Assembly: GCA_024640085.1 (NCBI GenBank)
Contig: JAHEFR010000071.1
Coordinates: 16,636-80,635, forward strand
Direction of reading: 5' to 3'
Source of the DNA: Gammaproteobacteria bacterium
GTDB lineage: Bacteria > Pseudomonadota > Gammaproteobacteria > Steroidobacterales > XN24
Length of the DNA: 64,000 nt
Shown piece by piece: positions 8,927 to 15,098 of the stretch (its first letter is position 1; the number at the start of each line of letters is the position of its first letter). The translations under genes were made by a program, and so were the position numbers. The notes under the pieces were generated by a model. It was not told the DNA's origin. It saw only the letters and a program-made list of their open reading frames with translations, and ran no database searches.

Positions 8927-9901
8927 TTACTCGGCCGGCGCTCCCGGCAGATCAGGGAAGCTCGCTTCCACCGGCAATCCCGTCGGGAGACGCTCGGCGG
9001 CATCCCCCAGGAGGGTCACCTCTGCTACGTAAGCCAGCCGGCTGCGGTCCCGCTCGGTGAGCGCAAAGTACGGAGTGAAAACGGCGTCAGACGAGACGGT
9101 GCGAACCCGCCCCTGGATGGGATCGGGGATGCCGTCAACCCGTATCGTGGCGGGCATGCCGGGAGTGATCCGGGCCCGGACTGTCTCGGGCACGTAGACC
9201 CGGGCGTAGGGACTGGTGTCGGCCAGCAGCACCATGACCACGGCGCCCGCTGCGGGGCGGTCCCCGACCTTGTAGGGGATCGAATCCACCACGCCCGCGA
9301 CGGGGGCCCGGAGCTGAAGCCGTTCCAGTTCCAGGGTCAGCTCTGCCGCGTGGGCCCTGGCGGCCCCGAGTTCGGCTCTGGCCTGATCCAGTTCCTCTGC
9401 CGTGGTGCCGGTCACAAGTTCCGACAACCGCGCGATGGCCTCGTCCCGGTTTGCCGCCGAGACTTCCTGTCGGGCCCGGGCATCGTCCAGGTCGGACTCA
9501 CTCAGAAGGCCCCGCCCCACTAGCTCCTCGATGCGCTTCAGCGCCTTGTTGTCCGCCACGAGCTGGCTCTCGGCGCCCTCCAGGCGGGCCCGCGCGGCGC
9601 TGATCTCCTCCGCCCTCGGTCCGCGCTCCAGCTCTGCGAGCCGGCGAGAGACCCGCTGCTCCGTCGCCCTGGCCTGCTCTACCCGCGCCTCCACGAGCTT
9701 GGGGTCCTGGCGCGCCAGCAACTGACCTGGCTCTACCACGTCCGCCTCCCGAACCGGAATCTCCACGAGCACTTCCCAGGCCTGGGCCGGGATTTCTATT
9801 CGATCCCGCTCGAGGGTGCCGACAAGGGGGAACGGCGAATCCGACACCTCACAGGCGGCCACAAGCACTACCAGGGGGAGGAGGAGCCTGAGGCGGTTCA
9901 T
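8927..9901 (-). CDS. HlyD-family periplasmic adaptor, predicted lipoprotein
   Basis: A 324-residue membrane-fusion (adaptor) protein that would link the ABC exporter to an outer-membrane channel. The leader MNRLRLLLPLVVLVAACEVS ends in a lipobox, so it is probably lipid-anchored rather than membrane-spanning. A biotinyl-lipoyl half follows (EVLVEIPVREADVVEPGQLLA), then a coiled-coil hairpin (about 70-190, rich in A, R, E, L), the returning lipoyl half (LRAPVAGVVDSIPYKVGDRPAAG) and a beta-barrel domain. The ATG is coupled to the tetR stop in an ATGA overlap, so it is the second gene of the operon. No outer-membrane factor gene is nearby; a shared TolC is likely. Confidence 0.88.
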   Translation of the reverse strand: MNRLRLLLPLVVLVAACEVSDSPFPLVGTLERDRIEIPAQAWEVLVEIPVREADVVEPGQLLARQDPKLVEARVEQARATEQRVSRRLAELERGPRAEEISAARARLEGAESQLVADNKALKRIEELVGRGLLSESDLDDARARQEVSAANRDEAIARLSELVTGTTAEELDQARAELGAARAHAAELTLELERLQLRAPVAGVVDSIPYKVGDRPAAGAVVMVLLADTSPYARVYVPETVRARITPGMPATIRVDGIPDPIQGRVRTVSSDAVFTPYFALTERDRSRLAYVAEVTLLGDAAERLPTGLPVEASFPDLPGAPAE

Positions 9902-10554
9902 GGCTGCGCTCCGCGGTAGAAAAGCTCGCTGGCGTAAGCGCTCCAGCGGCTGACGAAGTCCTTTTCGAAATCCACGTCCAGCACCCTCACCAACATGGGC
10001 CTGGCGAGGAAGGGGAACACGCACAGGCTCAGCACGGAAACCAGCGCGAGGCGCGGATCCAGGTCCGCCCGGACCCGGCCGGCACGCTTGTCGGCCTCCA
10101 GGGCGATGCCGATAAGGTGCCGTGCCCGGGAAGCGAAGCGCTCGATGAAGTGGCGCTGGAAGGTCTCTCCACCGGCCTGCATCTCGCGGAAGACCAGGGG
10201 CGGCATCCAGGGATTGGCCCGAAACATCCCCAGATAGGCGGCCATGAAGTCCGCCACGGTCAGGGACTGAGGAAGGTCCGCTGTGCGGGCCTCGAGCTGA
10301 GACAGGACCGGAGAAATGATCTCCTCCAGGAGGGCCCGGTAAAGGCCGTGTTTATCGTCAAAGTAGTAGTGGATCATGGCCGGCGTGGAGCCAGCAGCGG
10401 CGGCGAGTTGGCGGGTCGATACCGCGTCGAAACCGTGTCGCGTAAACAGGTCCCTGGCAGCCATCAACAGTTGCCCCCGGACATCCCGCGATTCCTCCGC
10501 GGCCGGCCGGCCCCGTCCCCGCGCAGGCGATCCTCTCCTCTGTATTTTGCTCAT
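9898..10554 (-). CDS. TetR family repressor of the efflux operon (CecR-like)
   Basis: A 218-residue regulator. The N-terminal helix-turn-helix spans about residues 28-75 (LLMAARDLFTRHGFDAVSTRQLAAAAGSTP), followed by the family signature MIHYYFDDKHGLYRALLEE. The C-terminal half is a ligand-sensing helical domain resembling that of E. coli CecR (YbiH), whose gene also heads an adaptor/ABC operon (ybhGFSR). The coding region begins about 10 bases from a perfect palindrome (10564-10583) lying inside its own promoter, so autorepression is very likely. The inducing compound is unknown. It is first in the four-gene operon. Confidence 0.88.
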   Translation of the reverse strand: MSKIQRRGSPARGRGRPAAEESRDVRGQLLMAARDLFTRHGFDAVSTRQLAAAAGSTPAMIHYYFDDKHGLYRALLEEIISPVLSQLEARTADLPQSLTVADFMAAYLGMFRANPWMPPLVFREMQAGGETFQRHFIERFASRARHLIGIALEADKRAGRVRADLDPRLALVSVLSLCVFPFLARPMLVRVLDVDFEKDFVSRWSAYASELFYRGAQP

Positions 10555-10561
10555 GCTCGCA

Positions 10562-10590
10562 ATTTAATCAAACGGTTGATTAATAATCAA
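10562..10590 (-). promoter_or_regulatory. Promoter and TetR operator of the efflux operon
   Basis: Read on the minus strand there is a -35 TTGATT (10590-10585), a 17-base spacer and a -10 TTAAAT (10567-10562). Inside it lies a perfect inverted repeat, TTAATCAA, four bases, TTGATTAA (10564-10583), the size of a TetR-family operator. Repressor binding here would block polymerase. The -10 box ends only seven bases before the tetR ATG, so transcription would start at or next to the start codon, suggesting a leaderless or near-leaderless mRNA. Confidence 0.75.
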
Positions 10591-10700
10591 GAGAAACCTC
10601 TGGGCGGCCCGCAGGAAGTGGCCAGGACCGGGCAGCCCGGGTTCCTACCGGTCAGAGAGCCTCCGCCGGGCGTGGGATAGGAGGAGCGTCCGTGGAAATG

Positions 10701-10733
10701 GAAGCCGGGGCCGGACATTCCGACCCCGGCTTC
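10701..10733 (-). terminator. Strong hairpin after the multi-heme gene
   Basis: Arms GAAGCCGGGG (10701-10710) and CCCCGGCTTC (10724-10733) pair perfectly, and after one mismatch the inner CGGA/TCCG adds four more pairs around a CAT loop. It lies 18 bases beyond the stop of the minus-strand PKD/cytochrome gene. The U-tract on that strand is weak (ATTTCC), so it may act as a 3' stabiliser as much as an intrinsic terminator. Confidence 0.55.
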
Positions 10734-10751
10734 GACCACCAGCCCGGATGG

Positions 10752-12563
10752 CTAGCGGTTGGAACGGGCGATGGCTCGCCTGCGCGTCATGGTCGTCACT
10801 GCCGCCAGGAGGATGAGAAGCCAGGGCCCGGACCCGCCGATACCGCCGGATCCGTCCGAGTCGTCTGATTCCTCCGGATTGTCGTCGTCGCCACCGCCGT
10901 CCGTCGCCGCGAGGAACGCGGCGATATCGCCGATATCCGAGTCGGACAGACAGGAGAGATAGCGCATCTCGCTCTCCTCGCCGATGGCCTCGGCGATTTC
11001 GCCGGCGCTGTCACCCCGGACGTCCTCTCCGACCCGGCCGCCGGAACCAGTCGGCCCATGGCAACCGGCGCACGTCGTGACGTAACGCTGCTCACCGTCG
11101 GTGGCAGTGGAGTTCAGGTAGTCCGACAGGGCCTCGATATCGGCATCGGACAGCACACCCTGCAGGAACTGCATGGCGGGCACGCCCCCCGGAAACACGC
11201 TGGTGCCGAAAATCGAGCCCTGGATGACGCAGGACCTGGCCCCCGCGACCCGGTGGACCCCGGCAAGCGTTTCGTCATAGGCCGGGTTCTCCCAGGGATC
11301 GCCGTGGCAGCCGAGGCAGTTGATGTTGTACAGCGCCTCGCCGTCGTCGGCCGGCGGGGGATCCGTGATGTCCGCCGTCGTCGTAGTCGGTGTACTGTCG
11401 GCCTGGCCATCGTTCACGACCAGGGTCACCGTGTACACCGCGGCCGATCCGTAACTGTGGCTCGGAGTGGGACCGTCGCCTGTCGCTCCGTCGCCGAAAT
11501 CCCAGTGGTACATGAGGGGGTCACCGTTGGCGTCCGAGGATCCGGTCCCGTCGAAACGGACCAGGACACCGGTCTGCCCGTCATAGGGACCCCCCGCATG
11601 GGCCACCGGCGGCACATTGACCAGCGGCGCGTCGATAGTGGCGGAGGTGGTGTCAGCGACGCTGCCTACCTGGCCGTCGTTCACCACCAGCGAGACTGCG
11701 TAGACGCCTGCAGACCCGTACGTATGGAGTGGCGCGACGCCTGTCCCGACGTTGCCGTCACCGAAGTCCCAGGCGTAGCTGAGGGTGTCGCCATCTGCGT
11801 CCGAGGATGCGGAGCCGTCGAATTGAACGTCCACCCCCGCCTCCCCCATATAGGGACCGCCGACAGCCGCCACCGGGGGTTGGTTGACGACCGGTTCCGC
11901 CACTTCCGCCGTGGTGCTTTCCGCCAGACTGTCCGCCTGGCCGTCGTTCACCGTCAGCGAGACAGTGTAGCTTCCCGCCGACGCATAGGCGTGGGACGGG
12001 GTGGCGCCGCTGCCACTGCTGCCGTCGCCGAAGTTCCACGCGTAAGACAGAGGATCGCCGTCGGCGTCCGACGAACCGGTACCGTCAAACTGTATGGCCG
12101 TGCCGGCCTCGCCCTGGTACGGGCCGCCGGGGACGGCCACCGGAATGGCGTTGTCCTGGGGCGGGTCCAGGGGACCCGAGATACTGGCGGGTGGGCTGGC
12201 GACATTGCTGCAGCCGGGCGTGGTCGGGACGCACCAGCCCGGCTGGGCGCCGGCATTGATCTCGACGAGGTTGTTGCCGCCCACGCTGGGCTGCCCGTCT
12301 GCCGTATCCGAGTCCAGGCCTTCAGCATTCTGGATGGCGGCCACGGTGCACACACCAATATCCGCCCCGTAGCCGTTCCGGGAAGGGATGCTAGTGTGAC
12401 AGGTCTGGCAGCCGGCGGCCGCGTAGGTCGATCCGGGGCCTGCTCCGTAGAGATTCTGGAAAGACGACGAGCAGTCGCCGTTGCTCAGGGCGGGCGTGGT
12501 CCAGGCCGCCGCCAGCAGGGTCATCGCAACCACAAAGGTGGATCGGTTCGGGAGGACGTTCAT
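10752..12563 (-). CDS. Secreted multi-heme protein with three PKD domains and GlyGly-CTERM tail
   Basis: A 603-residue exported protein. A signal peptide (TFVVAMTLLAAAWTTPALS) leads to a first haem site CQTCH near residue 47, in a region that continues to about residue 125. Three near-identical PKD domains follow (each with YAWDFGDG or a variant and VSLVVNDGQA), then two c-type cytochrome domains with CLGCH and CAGCH. A Gly/Asp-rich linker precedes a C-terminal GSGPWLLILLAAVTTMTRRR, which fits the GlyGly-CTERM/rhombosortase sorting signal. It should therefore be processed at the inner membrane and delivered to the surface. The start is chosen at the ATG with AGAGGTGA upstream; the longer open frame has no support. 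Likely role: extracellular electron transfer or surface redox work, partner unknown. Confidence 0.8.
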   Translation of the reverse strand: MNVLPNRSTFVVAMTLLAAAWTTPALSNGDCSSSFQNLYGAGPGSTYAAAGCQTCHTSIPSRNGYGADIGVCTVAAIQNAEGLDSDTADGQPSVGGNNLVEINAGAQPGWCVPTTPGCSNVASPPASISGPLDPPQDNAIPVAVPGGPYQGEAGTAIQFDGTGSSDADGDPLSYAWNFGDGSSGSGATPSHAYASAGSYTVSLTVNDGQADSLAESTTAEVAEPVVNQPPVAAVGGPYMGEAGVDVQFDGSASSDADGDTLSYAWDFGDGNVGTGVAPLHTYGSAGVYAVSLVVNDGQVGSVADTTSATIDAPLVNVPPVAHAGGPYDGQTGVLVRFDGTGSSDANGDPLMYHWDFGDGATGDGPTPSHSYGSAAVYTVTLVVNDGQADSTPTTTTADITDPPPADDGEALYNINCLGCHGDPWENPAYDETLAGVHRVAGARSCVIQGSIFGTSVFPGGVPAMQFLQGVLSDADIEALSDYLNSTATDGEQRYVTTCAGCHGPTGSGGRVGEDVRGDSAGEIAEAIGEESEMRYLSCLSDSDIGDIAAFLAATDGGGDDDNPEESDDSDGSGGIGGSGPWLLILLAAVTTMTRRRAIARSNR

Positions 12564-12688
12564 CTGGTCACCTCTTGATGTCGTATCAGGCACCCGTGTT
12601 CCGGTGTCTGCATCCAAGGCTCCGTCGATCCCCCCGGCAGAACGATGACTCCGCACCATGCCACCCCTCGAAGGAAACCCAAATATCA

Positions 12689-12728
12689 TATATGTGTGCA
12701 TAATTGACACATATACATAATTCGTCAA
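12689..12728 (-). promoter_or_regulatory. Promoter with 9-bp-arm palindrome upstream of the multi-heme gene
   Basis: In an AT-rich island within high-GC DNA, TATATGTGT (12689-12697) and ACACATATA (12707-12715) form a perfect inverted repeat with a nine-base spacer. On the minus strand a -35 TTGACG (12728-12723) and a -10 AATTAT (12705-12700), 17 bases apart, overlap it. The arrangement fits a repressor or dual-regulator site controlling the gene that starts at 12563. The regulator is not identified. Confidence 0.5.
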
Positions 12729-12932
12729 GACCGGAACGATGAAAAAATGCCGCCTCGCGCTCAAGTGACGCAAAAGACAGAGGAAATTCAGGCCGAAGGA
12801 GAGCCGCACCGACCCCCACCGAGCGACCATCCGCGCGCGGTGGTCGCTGCCTGACCCGGCCGCCAGCGACCGGCGGCAGGTCCGGCAGACCGTGGCGAGG
12901 CCCCCTCGGGAGGCCTGTCCGAAAAGGACAAC
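12729..12932. other. Intergenic stretch without recognisable gene
   Basis: Together with the promoter above and the hairpin below, this is part of the 449-base gap between the multi-heme gene and the YeeE/YedE genes. I see no reading frame with plausible codon use, no RNA gene and no repeat family. A small GC hairpin (GAGGCCCCC with GGGAGGCC near 12897-12915) is present. Confidence 0.5.
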
Positions 12933-12963
12933 GGCCTCCCCCCTGCCAGACAGGGGAGAGGCC
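12933..12963 (-). terminator. Probable terminator of the YeeE/YedE operon
   Basis: GGCCTC and GAGGCC enclose a second stem, CCCCTG/CAGGGG, with one internal mismatch and a CCAGA loop. On the minus strand it is followed by a U-rich run (TTGTCCTTTT). It lies 50 bases beyond the stop of the downstream transporter gene. Confidence 0.6.
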
Positions 12964-13012
12964 GCTACAGGCAAGAGCCAGGTACCAGGGCTGCCGAGGC
13001 TTGCCCGCTAAT

Positions 13013-13612
13013 CTAGTGCGCTGGCACGCCGCGGGGCAGCGAACGGGAGCCCCGGCCCGGGCGATCGGGCAGCGCCCACGCCACGACGACCAAAGCCAAC
13101 CCCACCACGAGGGCTACCAGCCAACCTGGCACACCGGTCAGCACTGCGCCGTAAGCGTCGTTTCCGGTGACCGCGAGGGTGGTCTTCCCTCCCAGGATGT
13201 GGTCCAGAAGACCGGAGGCCTTCCAGGCGGGGTAAGTAACCATGTAGGCGAATGCACCGAGCAGGCCACCGAGCACGAAGGCCCCGGCATCACGGCGTCC
13301 ATCACCGAGGGCCGCCAGTCCGGTGCCAGGACAGTAGCCGGCGGTGCCGAATCCGAGACCAAGGATGGCGCCACCGATCACAACGCCCGCGTAGCTGTCC
13401 TTGACCGACAGATGGCCGCTGTCGATAAGGCCGGCCGCCATCAGCAGGAAAAGGCCGATGGAACTCAGGCCGACGCCCAGCAGAATGGCCTTCATGAGAT
13501 GCAGATCGGTGAGCCGGAGCATGTTCAGGATGTTCTCCGGATTCGACGCGCCCACCCGGTGAAGGACGAAGCCGAACCCGGTGCCCAGAAAGATGGCGAG
13601 AAAGATTTCCAT
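13013..13612 (-). CDS. YeeE/YedE family transporter subunit
   Basis: A 199-residue polytopic membrane protein with about five helices. It carries the family cysteine motif as GFGTAGYCPGTGLAALG. YeeE/YedE proteins (thiosulfate transporter TsuA, PmpA/PmpB) pass sulfur-containing ions by transient contacts with conserved cysteines. In many bacteria the TsuA fold is split into two half-size genes, as here with the upstream partner. A very good TAGGAGGA ribosome site overlaps the partner's stop codon, so the two are coupled. The substrate (thiosulfate, sulfide or polysulfide) is inferred from the family, not from the sequence. Confidence 0.85.
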   Translation of the reverse strand: MEIFLAIFLGTGFGFVLHRVGASNPENILNMLRLTDLHLMKAILLGVGLSSIGLFLLMAAGLIDSGHLSVKDSYAGVVIGGAILGLGFGTAGYCPGTGLAALGDGRRDAGAFVLGGLLGAFAYMVTYPAWKASGLLDHILGGKTTLAVTGNDAYGAVLTGVPGWLVALVVGLALVVVAWALPDRPGRGSRSLPRGVPAH

Positions 13613-13622
13613 GACTGTCCTC

Positions 13623-14201
13623 CTAGACCCGGCTGCCGCCGCGCCCGTACATCAGGATGGCGGCGGGGATAGCGGTGGCGAACGCACCGGCGGCGAACAG
13701 ATATCCGGAAAGGGATGTCTGCATCATGCCGCTCATCATGTGTCCGCTGGTACATCCGCCTGCGAGCCGGGAGCCGTACAGCACCAGGAATCCGCCGAGG
13801 AAGGCGATCGCGTAGCGCTTGCCCGGGCTCGCCCCGAACCGTTCTCGCCAGGCCGCCGGGGCCACTCTGTCACTCGCCTGTGGCCGCGGCCCGCCGGTAA
13901 CCCGCGACAGGAACGCGCCGAAAACGATGGCAAGAACGAACACGAAGCCGTAATTGACGGGTTTCGCCACGTGGGATGCGTACTTTCCCCCGCTCTTGGC
14001 GAGATAGGCGTTGCTGCTGGCGAAGCCGGACTTCGTGCCCGGGTCCTCGACCACCACATCGGGGCTGATCTGGTCCCAGATCATGCCGTCGGCGATGACG
14101 AACTGGGTCGACACGCCGATGGGTTTCACCAGCCACACCGCAATCAGGAAGGCCAACGCGAGGGCGATGCCGCCGCGCAGCCAGTCGAGTTGTCCGGTCA
14201 T
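13623..14201 (-). CDS. YeeE/YedE family transporter subunit (first gene)
   Basis: A 192-residue membrane protein, the partner half of the downstream gene. The C-terminal part holds the cysteine motif SRLAGGCTSGHMMSGMMQ, typical of YedE/PmpA-type halves. The N-terminal half has a periplasmic insert of about 55 residues (VVVEDPGTKSGFASSNAYLA) before the second helix. I start at the ATG with GGAG about nine bases upstream rather than at the in-frame GTG three codons earlier. No persulfide dioxygenase, rhodanese or BigR/SqrR regulator is adjacent, although those commonly accompany the pair. Confidence 0.85.
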   Translation of the reverse strand: MTGQLDWLRGGIALALAFLIAVWLVKPIGVSTQFVIADGMIWDQISPDVVVEDPGTKSGFASSNAYLAKSGGKYASHVAKPVNYGFVFVLAIVFGAFLSRVTGGPRPQASDRVAPAAWRERFGASPGKRYAIAFLGGFLVLYGSRLAGGCTSGHMMSGMMQTSLSGYLFAAGAFATAIPAAILMYGRGGSRV

Positions 14202-14224
14202 GGGATCCACTCCGAAAGGAACTT

Positions 14225-14279
14225 GGAGCGGATATTACATTATTACTTTCTAAATTAGCAACTAATGAAAGACTGAGGA
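14225..14279 (-). promoter_or_regulatory. AT-rich promoter region of the YeeE/YedE operon
   Basis: An abrupt AT-rich tract precedes the operon. It holds overlapping short inverted repeats (CTAAATTAG; TTAG-CAA-CTAA) and TAATAATGTAAT on the coding strand. This is where a sulfur-responsive repressor such as BigR would be expected to bind, but I cannot match a known consensus. Confidence 0.3.
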
Positions 14280-14305
14280 TCTATCGGCACCTGCGGGACA
14301 GCTCG

Positions 14306-14971
14306 CTACAGCTCGGCCCACATGCGCAGGAGGTTTGTCCTGATGGCATCCACCAGGACCCGGCTTCCCTGGGGATCGCCTGCCGCGTACAGCACATTGT
14401 CGATCTGCTGGAGCTGAGCGAGCACGTCCCGGTGCCGCTGGTCCCGCACCATGCTCTGGAACCAGTTGATTGCCACCAGCCGCTCCCCCGACTGGAGTGG
14501 CGCCACGCGATGGACCGTCGTGGACGGATAGATGACGGCGTCTCCGGCATCGCCCTTGAATCTCAGCATGCCCGAGCCCGACTGGATTTCCAGTTCGCCG
14601 CCCTCGTACTCGTCCGGACCGGAAATGAACACGGTGCAGGACACGTCAGACCGCATTGGCGGCTCAGAGCGGAAGATGGCCGCATCCACATGAAAACCGT
14701 AGGTCATGCCCGCCGTGTAGCGACAGACGGTGGGCCTGGAAATCTGCTTGGGATACACCAGGTCCTTGACCGCCTGGTTGCGGGCCAGGGCCGCGATCAC
14801 CACGTCCGCAGCGCGCTCTCCGTGAGGATCTCCGTAGGGCATCTGGAGATTGTTCTTGATGCGGGAATTGGGGTTGGTGACCTTGCCTTCCACGAACTTG
14901 CCCTTCGATGCGAGTTCGCGGACCTCGGCCACCTCTTCTTCGCTCAGGACATTTTTCAGATGTTGCAGCAT
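14306..14971 (-). CDS. PKHD-type Fe(II)/2-oxoglutarate hydroxylase (PiuC/YbiX)
   Basis: A 221-residue 2-oxoglutarate/Fe(II) dioxygenase. The iron ligands are visible as H and D in TYGFHVDAAIF and the distal H in STTVHRVAPLQSGERLVAI, where the arginine would bind 2-oxoglutarate. Length and the whole sequence fit the PiuC/YbiX family, often found beside siderophore receptors and thought to modify siderophores or related ligands. No TonB receptor is next to it here and no Fur box is obvious upstream, so that role is only an analogy. The start at MLQHLKNVLSEEE is the family's usual N-terminus. Confidence 0.88.
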   Translation of the reverse strand: MLQHLKNVLSEEEVAEVRELASKGKFVEGKVTNPNSRIKNNLQMPYGDPHGERAADVVIAALARNQAVKDLVYPKQISRPTVCRYTAGMTYGFHVDAAIFRSEPPMRSDVSCTVFISGPDEYEGGELEIQSGSGMLRFKGDAGDAVIYPSTTVHRVAPLQSGERLVAINWFQSMVRDQRHRDVLAQLQQIDNVLYAAGDPQGSRVLVDAIRTNLLRMWAEL

Positions 14972-15098
14972 GGCGGGCGCCCCGGTTCCGTTGCCTGATC
15001 GCCCAGTTTACTCGAAAGGGGGGGCAGCCCGGCTCGACGGCGGGCGGGTCTTCGGCAGGGGCCCGCCCGGATCCGGTCTCGTCTGCTAGATTACGGGG

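Noticed and set aside
6890..10590. Efflux operon as a horizontally acquired island
   Set aside because: Base composition and codon use look the same as in neighbours, and no mobility genes or repeats flank it.
11058..12578. 506-residue plus-strand frame opposite the PKD/haem protein
   Set aside because: Repetitive Val/Arg/Gly composition mirrors the PKD repeats on the minus strand. No signal peptide or domain.
14972..15098. Fur box upstream of the PiuC-type hydroxylase
   Set aside because: The region is GC-rich and shows no GATAAT/ATTATC-like symmetry, so iron control of this gene is not supported by the sequence.
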